Source of the DNA: Demequina sp. NBRC 110054 | GTDB lineage: Bacteria; Actinomycetota; Actinomycetes; Actinomycetales; Demequinaceae | Reading direction: 5' to 3' | Assembly (NCBI RefSeq): GCF_002090115.1 | Contig: NZ_BBRK01000004.1 | Coordinates: 372,001 to 436,000 of the forward strand | Length of the DNA: 64,000 bases | In this document: one piece after another, positions 1-7,909 of the stretch | Position numbering within the stretch: the stretch's first letter is position 1 | Layout of the letters: every line of letters begins with the position of its first letter | Position numbers and translations under genes: made by a program | Notes under the pieces: model-generated | What the model was told of the DNA's origin: nothing | Databases searched by the model: none | The model's input: the letters and a program-made list of their open reading frames with translations, nothing else

Positions 1-555
1 TACAACTCGCTGGTGCACGTCGACCCCTCGGGCACGCTGTCCACGTACCGCAAGGTGCACCTCACCGCGGCCGAGGCGCAGCTGTGGGACGCAGGCGATC
101 GCGCGCGGGTCGTGAGGACCACGGCGGGCGACAGCATCGGCCTCGCCGCGTGCCACGACAAGACGTTCCCCGTGCTGTTCAAGCGGCTTCGCGAGTTCGG
201 CGCGGAGATCGCCGTGGTCTCCTCGGCCTGGTCGTCCTTCCCCGGCAACGACGACGTCACGGGCGACGTGTGGGCGGAGCAGTCCGAGCTCTTCGACAGG
301 GCGCGCGCGGCCGAGACGGGGATGATCGTCGTCTCCACCAACTACGCCGGGCCCAAGTCGCCCGGCTCCGCGGACCGCTTCTGCGACGGCCGCCGCGTCG
401 TCGACGGTCTCGGCAGGCTGCTCACCCCGATCGCGCACGCGGGAGGCGCCCCCGTCTGGCAGGTCGACGCGGCGCAGTCGCGACGCGGTTTCGAGGCGGT
501 CCACGACGGCGATTTCTTCACGCGGGACCGCCGCCGCATCCGTCGCTCGATTTAA
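1..555 (+). CDS. Nitrilase/carbon-nitrogen hydrolase family protein (5' truncated)
   Basis: The reading frame is open from base 1, so the N-terminus lies outside the window. The visible part has the YRKVHL segment holding the family's catalytic lysine and ACHDKTFP, which matches the usual C-[YW]-D-x-x-FP nucleophile motif with Cys as nucleophile. The catalytic Glu would be in the missing part. Family members hydrolyse nitriles, or more often amides and N-carbamoyl groups, in the cytoplasm. It is followed by 107 non-coding bases and a monooxygenase-led operon, so it probably serves the same catabolic pathway by hydrolysing an amide or nitrile intermediate. The family call is firm; the substrate is unknown. 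Confidence 0.85.
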   Translation, partial: YNSLVHVDPSGTLSTYRKVHLTAAEAQLWDAGDRARVVRTTAGDSIGLAACHDKTFPVLFKRLREFGAEIAVVSSAWSSFPGNDDVTGDVWAEQSELFDRARAAETGMIVVSTNYAGPKSPGSADRFCDGRRVVDGLGRLLTPIAHAGGAPVWQVDAAQSRRGFEAVHDGDFFTRDRRRIRRSI

Positions 556-617
556 CGAGGAATTAACAGTTTCGTGCTCGATGACACGTCACTTACGCCT
601 GTCTAAGATGCTACATT

Positions 618-637
618 CGCAACAGCAGTTGTTCTAT
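618..637 (+). promoter_or_regulatory. Candidate operator box, copy 1
   Basis: The 20 bases CGCAACAGCAGTTGTTCTAT recur at 5894-5913 with 16 identities, and the last ten bases (GTTGTTCTAT) are identical. The box lies 25 bases before the monooxygenase start and just downstream of a -10-like TAAGAT at 604-609, a position suited to repression. It contains the short inverted repeat CAAC-AGCA-GTTG. No regulator gene of this cluster is inside the window. Observed: the shared sequence. Inferred: operator function. Confidence 0.55.
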
Positions 638-662
638 GTGCAATTCTTTGGAGGCCTGCCCC

Positions 663-1844
663 ATGCGTACCGAGTCCGAGCTCCTCGAGCTGATCGATGG
701 CTTCAAGGAGCCGTTCACCGCGGTGGCGGCGAAGCACGACCGCGACGAGACCTTCCCGGTCGAGCCGTTCGCGCTCCTTCGCGAGAACGGGCTGCTCGCG
801 CTCACCGCCTCCCCCGAGGCTGGCGGCGAGGGTCTGTGGCAGGGACAGCGGTTCCTCACCTACTACCGCCTCCTCGCGCGCCTCGCGTCGTTCGACGCGA
901 ACGTCTCTCAGCTCCTCCAGGTGCACTCGCACGCGCTCGGCATCCTCTCCGCGGCGGCCACCGAGGAGCAGCACGCGAAGTACGTGCAGCCGATCATCGA
1001 CGGCGGCCAGGTGCTCGCGTCGGTCGGCAGCGAGTCGGCGCCCAAGAAGAACAACGACGGCCTCTACACCCAGGAGCTCCAGCCCCAGGAGGACGGCAGC
1101 TGGGTCCTCACGTGCGAGAAGCACTTCGCGTCCGTCGCCGCTGGCGCCGACCACCTCGTCATCTGGCTCGCGGTGCCCGGGGATGCCCCCTATGAGCAGC
1201 GCACCGTCGCGGTCCTGGTCCCCGCGGACGCCCCCGAGGTCGAGCTGATCGACGAGTGGGACGTCATGGGCATGCGCGCCACCGTGTCGTGGGGCGTCAA
1301 GGTCAAGGATCTCCGCCTCCCCGCCGACGCCGTCTTCGGCGAGCCGGGCGCATGGGTCAACACCGACAAGCGCACCTTCTCCCTCGGCTTCGCGTCGAAC
1401 CACCTGGGCGAGGCCGAGGGCATCCTCGAGTTCGTCGTCGACTGGCTGAAGGACCGCCCGCACCTGCAGGGCTCGGACCTCATGATGTTCCGGATCGGCG
1501 ACCTCGCCTCGAAGATCGCGATGGTGAGGGCCGGCGTCGAGGACGCCGCCCGCACGTGGGACGCCGGCGAGGACTTCGACCTCGCCGAGTACAAGGGCCT
1601 CCAGGCGCTGCACATGGCGAAGAAGGTCGTGCTCGAGATCTCCCAGGACGCGTTCGACATCTGCGGCGCGCGGGCCATCTTCCGCAACCTGCCGCTCGAG
1701 CAGGCCTACCGCGACGCGCGCACGTTCACCCTTCACACGCGCGACGAGCACCTCACCGCCTCCGTCGGGCGCGGCCTCGTGCTCGGCAACTTCTCAGGCA
1801 AGGGCTACATCGACGGAGCCACGATCCCTCGCGTGGGGAAGTGA
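663..1844 (+). CDS. Acyl-CoA dehydrogenase-fold flavin-dependent monooxygenase (DszC/SfnB-like)
   Basis: This 393-residue protein has the three-part acyl-CoA dehydrogenase fold. Dehydrogenases of this fold carry a catalytic Glu in a YEGT-like segment near the C-terminus. Here that segment reads FTLHTRDEH (residues 355-363), with no such Glu and with a His as in the DszC/SfnB-type oxygenases that use reduced flavin and O2. The next gene, six bases away, is a flavin reductase, the usual partner of such oxygenases. I chose ATG 663 because GGAGG at 650-654 is well placed; an in-frame ATG at 636 has no ribosome site. It is first in an operon running to 5841. The likely role is oxygenation at N, S or C of an imported compound; the substrate is unknown. 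Confidence 0.8.
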   Translation: MRTESELLELIDGFKEPFTAVAAKHDRDETFPVEPFALLRENGLLALTASPEAGGEGLWQGQRFLTYYRLLARLASFDANVSQLLQVHSHALGILSAAATEEQHAKYVQPIIDGGQVLASVGSESAPKKNNDGLYTQELQPQEDGSWVLTCEKHFASVAAGADHLVIWLAVPGDAPYEQRTVAVLVPADAPEVELIDEWDVMGMRATVSWGVKVKDLRLPADAVFGEPGAWVNTDKRTFSLGFASNHLGEAEGILEFVVDWLKDRPHLQGSDLMMFRIGDLASKIAMVRAGVEDAARTWDAGEDFDLAEYKGLQALHMAKKVVLEISQDAFDICGARAIFRNLPLEQAYRDARTFTLHTRDEHLTASVGRGLVLGNFSGKGYIDGATIPRVGK

Positions 1845-1850
1845 TCGCCC

Positions 1851-2348
1851 ATGGGGAGCGTCGCCACGATGACCGAGCTGCACACCCCTGACGCGACGCG
1901 GATGCGCCGCACCCTCGGCCGCTTCGCGACCGGCGTCACGATCGTCTCCGATCGCGACCTCACTGGACGGCTGTCCGCGATGACGGTGAACTCGTTCACG
2001 TCGCTCTCGCTCGACCCGGCGCTGATCCTCGTGTGCGTGCGCAACGGCGCGGCCATGGCGGCGGGCCTCACGGAGCCCGGCCACCCCTTCGGGGTGAGCG
2101 TGCTCGCTGCGCACCAGGGCGAGCTCGCAGCGGCGATGGCGCGACGCGACCGCGACGCCTCGCGCGCCCAGGGCTTCGTGGACATGGGCGCCGCGCCGGT
2201 CGTCGAGGGAGCGGTCGCGCAGATCGTCGCCCGCGTCGAGGCGGTGCACCCGGGAGGCGACCACGTGATCGTGGTCGGCAAGGTCGAGGCGCTGCGCGCC
2301 GTCGACGGCCCTCCCCTGCTCTTCCTCGACGGCGCGCTCGCCTCCTAG
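1851..2348 (+). CDS. Flavin reductase domain protein (FMN reductase component)
   Basis: A 165-residue single-domain flavin reductase. It shows the family pattern GRFATGVTIVS near the N-terminus, then MTVNSFTSLSLDP, and GGDHVIVVGKVEALR near the C-terminus, the GDH segment being typical for flavin and NAD(P)H binding. Such proteins reduce free FMN or FAD with NAD(P)H and pass it to a two-component monooxygenase. The gene starts six bases after the acyl-CoA-dehydrogenase-fold oxygenase, so the two very likely work as a pair. An alternative start at ATG 1869 (MTELHTPDA) would remove six residues. Confidence 0.9.
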   Translation: MGSVATMTELHTPDATRMRRTLGRFATGVTIVSDRDLTGRLSAMTVNSFTSLSLDPALILVCVRNGAAMAAGLTEPGHPFGVSVLAAHQGELAAAMARRDRDASRAQGFVDMGAAPVVEGAVAQIVARVEAVHPGGDHVIVVGKVEALRAVDGPPLLFLDGALAS

Positions 2349-2352
2349 CCAC

Positions 2353-3573
2353 GTGGACGATGCCAGGCGCCGAGCGGCCTCCCTGCTCGGCGCGACAGTC
2401 GTGGCCCGGATCCCGATCACGGTGTTCTCCGTGCTCTTCGTGACCCAGGCGGAGCTCCAGTACGGCCGCATCGCGATCGGCGGCACCGCGACCCTGCTCT
2501 ACGCCGCGGGCGCGACCGTCAACGGCGTGGCCTCCGGGTGGCTGCTGCAGCGCCTCGGAGACCGGGTCGTGGCGACCTGCTCGAGCGCCGCGGTGATCAC
2601 GGTGCTGCTCGTGAGCGCGCTGCCGGGCGAGCGCTCCCCCGCGCACTTCGTCGCCCTCGCAGGGCTGATCGGGCTGTGCTACCCGCCGCTGCACATCAGC
2701 TCGCGCGCGCGGTACCCGCGCCTCGTGCGCGACCCGTTCCTGCTCAAGGTCTACTCGTGGGACGTGAGCCTGATCCAGCTGTCGTGGCTCGTCGCACCCG
2801 TGCTGGTCGTGCTGCTCGCGGGCTCCGTGGGCATCACCGCGGTGTACCTCACCCTCGCGGCCCAGACCGCGGTCGGGGCCGCGTGGTACCTGCTGACGCT
2901 CGCGCGGCTGCCCGCCCGTGACCCCGTGCCGCAGCCCCTTGTCGCGACGGCGCGCGGACGAGGCCTGCTGAGGTCACCGGACCTCCACGTGTACCTGATC
3001 TCCGCAGCCGCCATGATGCTCGTGTCGGGGATGGTGATGCCGGTGATCGTGGAGATGTCGGGCTCGAGCATGCAGGAGTCGGGCGCGATCCTCGTGTGGT
3101 CCGCGGGCTCGGCCGTGGGGTCGCTGCTCGTCAACCGCGGCGCCGTGCGCCGACGCCGCCTCGTCGCGGGCGTCGCGGTGGCGATCGTCGCGGGCGGGCT
3201 CGTCGCTGCCGCGCCGTCGCTCATGGGGCTCGTGCCCGCGCTGCTGCTGCTCGGCTTCGCGACCTCGCCCGTGACCGGCGCGATGTTCTACTTCGTCTCC
3301 CTCCGCTACGAGCACCGCTCGCAGGCCTACGTGTTCGGGATGATCACGAGCGCCCAGCTCGTCGCCCAGGGAGTCGGCTCGTCTCTCAGCGGCCGCCTGC
3401 TCGATCGCGGCGCGGACGTGTGGGTGACGGTGATCGTGCTCGGCTCCCTCGGGGTGCTGCTCGCTCTCCTCGCGCTCAACATCCGGGGCACCTTCGGACC
3501 CCGCCGAACCTCGCAGGTGGCGCCGCTCGCCAACGCACCCTGCGCCTCCGTAGTGAAGGATGCCTCCGTATGA
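2353..3573 (+). CDS. MFS transporter
   Basis: A 406-residue hydrophobic protein with about twelve predicted membrane segments in two halves, typical of the major facilitator superfamily. It starts at GTG 2353, four bases after the flavin reductase stop, and its last codons overlap the next gene (ATGA at 3570-3573), so it is translationally coupled. The motif RYEHRSQAYVFGM near residue 320 resembles MFS loop sequences. Its place in the catabolic operon suggests uptake of the pathway substrate or export of a product, but direction and substrate cannot be told from sequence. A complete ABC importer is encoded by the second operon of the cluster. Confidence 0.85.
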   Translation: MDDARRRAASLLGATVVARIPITVFSVLFVTQAELQYGRIAIGGTATLLYAAGATVNGVASGWLLQRLGDRVVATCSSAAVITVLLVSALPGERSPAHFVALAGLIGLCYPPLHISSRARYPRLVRDPFLLKVYSWDVSLIQLSWLVAPVLVVLLAGSVGITAVYLTLAAQTAVGAAWYLLTLARLPARDPVPQPLVATARGRGLLRSPDLHVYLISAAAMMLVSGMVMPVIVEMSGSSMQESGAILVWSAGSAVGSLLVNRGAVRRRRLVAGVAVAIVAGGLVAAAPSLMGLVPALLLLGFATSPVTGAMFYFVSLRYEHRSQAYVFGMITSAQLVAQGVGSSLSGRLLDRGADVWVTVIVLGSLGVLLALLALNIRGTFGPRRTSQVAPLANAPCASVVKDASV

Positions 3574-4247
3574 CCTTCAGCATCGCAGCGATCGACCGGA
3601 CGACCGGGATGATCGGCGCCGCCACGACCACGAGCGACCTCGCCATCGGCGCACGGGTGCCATGGGTCGCGACGCGCGTCGGCGCGGTGCTGACCCAGCA
3701 CACGACCGACCCGCGGCTCGGGCCGCGGGGACTCGATCTCCTCGCCTCTGGCTGCACCCCCGACCAGGCGGTGAGTGCGCTCGTCGCGAGCGCGGTCGAG
3801 CCGCATGCGCGGCAGCTCGCGGTCGTCGATGCCGCGGGCCGCGCCTCGGTGTGGGACGGGGACTACGTGGACCAGGCGCGCGCCTTCGCTCGCGCGGGAG
3901 ACGGATACGCGGTCGTCGGCAACGTCCTCGCATCGCCCGAGGTCGGCGCCGCGATCGAGCGCGCCTTCCTCGCTTGCGCCGGCGACGATCTCGCGGACCG
4001 CCTGCTCGCCGCGCTCGTCGCAGGCGCGTCGGCGGGCGGAGAGGGAGTGCCGCTCGTCTCGGCCGCGCTCAAGGTGCATCGCGACCTGCCGACGCCCTAC
4101 GAGGACCTGCGGGTCGACGCCTCGTCCGATCCGCTCACCGACCTGATCGCCCTGCACCGCAGGTTCGCGCCGCGGCGCGACGAGTACGTGGCGCGCGCCG
4201 TCGACCCGGATGTCAGCTACGCCTTCGAGGAGGAGACCCATGACTGA
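3570..4247 (+). CDS. DUF1028 family protein (putative Ntn-type hydrolase)
   Basis: A 225-residue protein of the DUF1028 family, recognisable from MTFSIAAIDRTTGMIGAA at the N-terminus, the VGAVLTQ and GPRGLDLLASG segments, a VDAAGRASVWDG stretch and a central GYAVVGNVLA. The family is thought to adopt an N-terminal-nucleophile hydrolase fold, in which Thr2 would be exposed after Met removal; no reaction is firmly assigned to it that I know of. Its start overlaps the MFS stop, and its own stop overlaps the ThDP enzyme start (4240-4247), so it is made together with both. Context suggests amide or peptide-like bond hydrolysis in the same pathway. Confidence 0.85.
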   Translation: MTFSIAAIDRTTGMIGAATTTSDLAIGARVPWVATRVGAVLTQHTTDPRLGPRGLDLLASGCTPDQAVSALVASAVEPHARQLAVVDAAGRASVWDGDYVDQARAFARAGDGYAVVGNVLASPEVGAAIERAFLACAGDDLADRLLAALVAGASAGGEGVPLVSAALKVHRDLPTPYEDLRVDASSDPLTDLIALHRRFAPRRDEYVARAVDPDVSYAFEEETHD

Positions 4248-5841
4248 GACCCCGACCCCCACCGCCCCTGCGACAGTCGGCGTGCGCGTCGTCGAGCTGC
4301 TCGAGCGGCTCGGCGTCGACACCGTGTTCGGGATCCCCGGCTCGCACAACCTGTCGCTCTTCGACGGCCTCGCGCGCTCGTCCGTCCGGCTCGTGAGCCC
4401 GCGCCACGAGCAGGGAGCGGGCTTCGCGGCCGACGGCTACGCGCGCGCCACCGGTCGGCCCGGGGTGCTCATCACGACCACCGGTCCGGGGATCCTCAAC
4501 GCGGCCACCGCGCTCGCCACGGCCTACGCGGACTCGATCCCCGTGCTCGCGATCTCGACCGGCGCACGCATCGCCGACGAAGGCCGCGAGCTCGGCTGGC
4601 TGCACGAGACCAAGGCGCAGCACGCGAGCATCGACGGCCTCGTCACGAGCGTGCGCTGCCGCAGCGAACAGCAGGTGTACGCGGCGATCGTCGAGACCTT
4701 CGCGCGCTGGCAGGTCGAGCGGACTCGTCCGGTCAACATCGAGGTGCCCCTCGACCTGCTCGCGGAGACGGCCGCGTCGCCGCTGCCGGAGATCCCCTCG
4801 CTGAGCGCTCCCGCGCCCTCGGCGCGCGCGATCGCCGCCGCGGCGCAGGCCGTGGCCCGCGCACGACGCCCGATCCTCGTGGCCGGGGGCGGCGCGCTCG
4901 GCGCGCGCGACGAGCTTGAGGCCCTCGCCTCCCTGGTGGGGGCGCCGCTCGTGACCACGCGGGCGGGGGCGGGCCTGAGGTACGCGGGGCCCGACGGGGC
5001 CGACCCCACGACCGTGCTGCCCTATGCGCCCGAGGTGCTCGCCGAGCACGACCTCATGATCGTCATCGGCTCGGAGCTCTCCCGCCGGGACGTGCCCGAG
5101 CCCTTCCGCGCGGGCCTTCCTCCCGTGGTGCGGGTCGACATCGAACCCGCAAGGCTCACGGCGTCGCGCGCGGGCGACGTGCTGATCGTCGCGGACGCCG
5201 CGGAGGGCGTCGCCGCGCTCGTCGCGGCCCTCGAGGGCGAGAGCCTGTCCGCGCGGGACAGGGCCGCCGAGGAGCGCCGCCTGGCCGAGGCTGTGCACGC
5301 GTCGTATCCGGGCCCGCTGCGAGGCCTGCACGAGGCGCTCGAGCGCGCGCTCGGTGCCGACGCGATCATCACCGGCGACAGCTCGCAGGTGTCGTACCTC
5401 GGCACGGGGGTCCACTACGGCTTCTCCCAGCCGCGCTCGTTCCTGTACCCGGACGGCTTCGCGCCGCTCGGCTTCGGCCTGCCGGCGGCGATCGGCGCGA
5501 GCCTCGGCGGCACCGGCAGGCGGGTGACGGCGCTCGTCGGCGACGGCGCGTTCCTCTTCTCTGTCCAGGAGCTGAGCACCGCGGTCGCCGAGCGCGCCGA
5601 GGTGCTCGTGCTGGTCGTCGAGAACGACGGCTACAAGGAGATCGAGGAGGAGATGGAGGCCGCCGGCGTCTCCCCCGTCGGCGTGCGCTTCGACTATCCG
5701 GACCCGGTCGCGGTCGCCGCGGCGTTCGGAGCGACCTCCGCGCGCGCCTCGTCGCTCGACGAGCTGGAATCACTTATTCGACGAATGTCTGGGACGATGG
5801 GACCCGTGGTGATCGCGATCCGCGAGGACTCGCTGGGGTAG
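4240..5841 (+). CDS. Thiamine diphosphate-dependent enzyme (acetolactate synthase / 2-oxo-acid decarboxylase family)
   Basis: A 533-residue ThDP enzyme with the three family domains. The Glu that activates thiamine is E57 in RHEQGAGFAADGYARATG. The metal/ThDP motif begins GDG at residues 434-436 and ends in ENDG about 25 residues on. Relatives include acetolactate synthase, benzoylformate decarboxylase and 5-guanidino-2-oxopentanoate decarboxylase. Its position in a degradation operon, with no small regulatory subunit and an aldehyde dehydrogenase in the sister operon, favours a 2-oxo-acid decarboxylase making an aldehyde. ATG 4240 is chosen because GAGGAGGAG lies just upstream. It is last in the first operon. 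Confidence 0.85.
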   Translation: MTETPTPTAPATVGVRVVELLERLGVDTVFGIPGSHNLSLFDGLARSSVRLVSPRHEQGAGFAADGYARATGRPGVLITTTGPGILNAATALATAYADSIPVLAISTGARIADEGRELGWLHETKAQHASIDGLVTSVRCRSEQQVYAAIVETFARWQVERTRPVNIEVPLDLLAETAASPLPEIPSLSAPAPSARAIAAAAQAVARARRPILVAGGGALGARDELEALASLVGAPLVTTRAGAGLRYAGPDGADPTTVLPYAPEVLAEHDLMIVIGSELSRRDVPEPFRAGLPPVVRVDIEPARLTASRAGDVLIVADAAEGVAALVAALEGESLSARDRAAEERRLAEAVHASYPGPLRGLHEALERALGADAIITGDSSQVSYLGTGVHYGFSQPRSFLYPDGFAPLGFGLPAAIGASLGGTGRRVTALVGDGAFLFSVQELSTAVAERAEVLVLVVENDGYKEIEEEMEAAGVSPVGVRFDYPDPVAVAAAFGATSARASSLDELESLIRRMSGTMGPVVIAIREDSLG

Positions 5842-5893
5842 GAGATTTCAGGCGCGTAACGTGTCTGTAAATTGCGCCGTCTATTGTCGGTGA

Positions 5894-5913
5894 CGCATCA
5901 AGTGTTGTTCTAT
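5894..5913 (+). promoter_or_regulatory. Candidate operator box, copy 2
   Basis: CGCATCAAGTGTTGTTCTAT matches the box at 618-637 at 16 of 20 positions and ends in the same GTTGTTCTAT. It lies 39 bases before the start of the ABC substrate-binding protein gene, downstream of a possible -10 (TATTGT, 5882-5887). The ATGCTAC heptamer at 5926-5932 also occurs next to copy 1 (608-614), though in a different order. The repeated box links the two operons into one likely regulon. Confidence 0.55.
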
Positions 5914-5952
5914 TCTCATCGACACATGCTACCTATCCCGGAAGGCAGTCCC

Positions 5953-7041
5953 ATGAACAACCTCAACCGCCGAGGCTTCCTGACCCTTGCGGGAGGCGGC
6001 GCCGCCGCTCTCGCCCTGGCCGCCTGCTCGTCGGACAGCAAGTCGTCCAGCGCGAGCTCGAGCGCGAGCAGCTCCGCGCAGGCGGACGTCACGCTCGAGA
6101 TGCTCAACTACGCGGGATGGATGGGCGCGGACGTCGTCGCCAACTACACGGCCGAGAACCCCCACGTCACCCTCAACCAGTCGGACCTGCCCTCGGGCGG
6201 CTCCGGCGGCCTGATCACCCTCCTGCGCCAGAACTCCTCGGCCTACGACTTCGGTCTCATCGGCTGCCTCACCGCCGGCACGCTCGAGGCGGCCGAGGTG
6301 CTGTCCGAGTTCAACGAGTCGGACGTGCCGAACATCAGCCTGATCGACGAGAAGTACCGCCAGGCGTACCCCTGGGGCCTGCCGCTCGAGAACGGCAAGG
6401 TCGGCATGATCTACCGCTCCGACGTCGTCGACGCCCCCACCTCGTGGGCCGCCCTGTTCGACGCGCTGCCCGACCTGTCCGGCCGCGTGGCGTTCCCCGA
6501 CTACGACATCGACGTGTTCTCCATGGCGCTGCTCGCGATGGGCGAGGACATCAACACCACCGACGTCTCCAAGATCGAGGAGGCCGCGAAGCTGATCAAG
6601 GCCAACAAGCAGTACCTCAAGGCCTTCCTCAGCTCGGACCGCATCGCGGCCCTGAGCGACGGTTCCGTGGACATCGCGATCGGCTACGACTACGAGACCG
6701 CCGGCGTCCTCGGCGTCGACAAGACGATCGGCTGGGGCGCCCCGACCGACGGCATGCCCGCCTACCTCGACGGCTGGACCATCTTCGCCGACTCGCAGAA
6801 CAAGACCGCCGTGCTGGACTTCATGAACTACCAGATGGAGCCGGAGAACTACGCGGACTTCATCAACAACACCGGTGCCGCATACCTGTCGAGCCAGGTC
6901 GACGACCTGATCAGCGACGACATCAAGGGCAACGAGGCGCTCGCGTACAACGAGGACAACAAGGTGTACTACGAGCTCTACACGAACGGGGAGATCAATG
7001 CGAAGCGCTCCGAGCTCTGGGAAGAGATCAAGGCTGCGTAG
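5953..7041 (+). CDS. ABC transporter substrate-binding lipoprotein (spermidine/putrescine type)
   Basis: A 362-residue extracytoplasmic binding protein. The N-terminus has a twin-arginine-like NRRGFL (residues 5-10), a hydrophobic stretch and a lipobox ending LALAAC with the acylated Cys at residue 25, followed by a Ser/Ala-rich linker. The mature part (EMLNYAGWMG, YPWGLPLENGKVGMIYRSD) resembles PotD/PotF-type solute-binding proteins. ATG 5953 has GGAAGG upstream; in-frame codons further 5' lack a ribosome site. The permease gene begins inside its 3' end (44-base overlap). It should capture a polyamine-like or other cationic amine substrate outside the membrane; the ligand is inferred only from family. 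Confidence 0.85.
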   Translation: MNNLNRRGFLTLAGGGAAALALAACSSDSKSSSASSSASSSAQADVTLEMLNYAGWMGADVVANYTAENPHVTLNQSDLPSGGSGGLITLLRQNSSAYDFGLIGCLTAGTLEAAEVLSEFNESDVPNISLIDEKYRQAYPWGLPLENGKVGMIYRSDVVDAPTSWAALFDALPDLSGRVAFPDYDIDVFSMALLAMGEDINTTDVSKIEEAAKLIKANKQYLKAFLSSDRIAALSDGSVDIAIGYDYETAGVLGVDKTIGWGAPTDGMPAYLDGWTIFADSQNKTAVLDFMNYQMEPENYADFINNTGAAYLSSQVDDLISDDIKGNEALAYNEDNKVYYELYTNGEINAKRSELWEEIKAA

Positions 7042-7909
7042 TCTCGCATTCGTGAAGGGCTCCACCCTGGCCCTCGTGCCCTCGTGGCTCGTGGTCCTCG
7101 TCCTGTTCCTCGTCCCGATCGGATTCCTGGCGCTCGCCTCGGTGGCGACGTTCAACTGGGACACGGGCGGCCTCGAATGGGGCTGGACGTTCAGCAACTA
7201 CGCGGACTTCTTCTCGTCCACGACGATGAAGGCCTTCACGAACTCGATCCGGCTGTCACTGGTCGCGGCGATCTCGTGCGTGATCGTGGGCTATCCGATC
7301 GCCTACGCCATCGCACTGTCGTCCGGCCGGTGGCAGAACCTGCTGCTGCTCGCCGTGATCGTGCCGTTCTGGACCGCGTTCGTCGTCCGGGTCTACGCGT
7401 GGCTCACGCTGCTCGGACCCGGTGACCTGTTCCCCACCCTGCTGGGTGCCACCGGGCTGTTCCCGGATGACCTGGACCTCAACTACACGTCGTTCGCCGT
7501 GTTCATCGGCATCGTCTACTGCTATCTGCCGCTCGCGGTGCTGCCCATCTACTCGAGCCTCGAGCAGCAGGACCGCAACCTCATCGCGGCGGCGCAGGAC
7601 CTCGGCTACTCGCCCACCAAGGCGTTCTTCAAGGTGACCCTGCCGCTGTCGCTCCCGGGCGTCGGGGTCGCCCTGCTGCTGGTCGGCGTCCCGAGCCTCG
7701 GCGAGTACACGATCCCCGCGGTGCTCGGCGGCGGCAAGACGCTCATGGTCGGCAACCTCGTGACCAACACGTTCACCGTGACGGGCAACTTCGCCGCGGG
7801 CGCGACGATCGCGATGATGCTGCTCGCGGCGATCGCGATCGCGTTCATGATCCCGCGCGTGGTCGGTGCCGCGCGGCGCGCCCGCGCCGCGCAGGAGGCT
7901 GCCCAGTGA
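6998..7909 (+). CDS. ABC transporter permease (PotB-like)
   Basis: A 303-residue inner-membrane permease with about six transmembrane segments. It has the EAA-type cytoplasmic loop that contacts the ATPase, seen around AAQDLGYSPTKAFFKVTLPLS (about residues 196-216), as in PotB-type permeases. The start at ATG 6998 lies 44 bases inside the binding-protein gene and is preceded by GGGGAG. It overlaps the second permease by four bases (GTGA, 7906-7909). It forms a heterodimeric channel with the next gene product, powered by the ATPase at 8718. Confidence 0.9.
   Translation: MRSAPSSGKRSRLRSLAFVKGSTLALVPSWLVVLVLFLVPIGFLALASVATFNWDTGGLEWGWTFSNYADFFSSTTMKAFTNSIRLSLVAAISCVIVGYPIAYAIALSSGRWQNLLLLAVIVPFWTAFVVRVYAWLTLLGPGDLFPTLLGATGLFPDDLDLNYTSFAVFIGIVYCYLPLAVLPIYSSLEQQDRNLIAAAQDLGYSPTKAFFKVTLPLSLPGVGVALLLVGVPSLGEYTIPAVLGGGKTLMVGNLVTNTFTVTGNFAAGATIAMMLLAAIAIAFMIPRVVGAARRARAAQEAAQ

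Noticed and set aside
603..1751. Long minus-strand frame opposite the monooxygenase gene
   Set aside because: A GC-driven shadow frame: Arg/Glu/Val-rich, no motif, fully antisense to a gene with clear family features.
5842..5952. Riboswitch or attenuator before the ABC binding-protein gene
   Set aside because: Only about 110 bases, no stable stem series or known conserved core; the shared 20-bp box explains the conserved part better.
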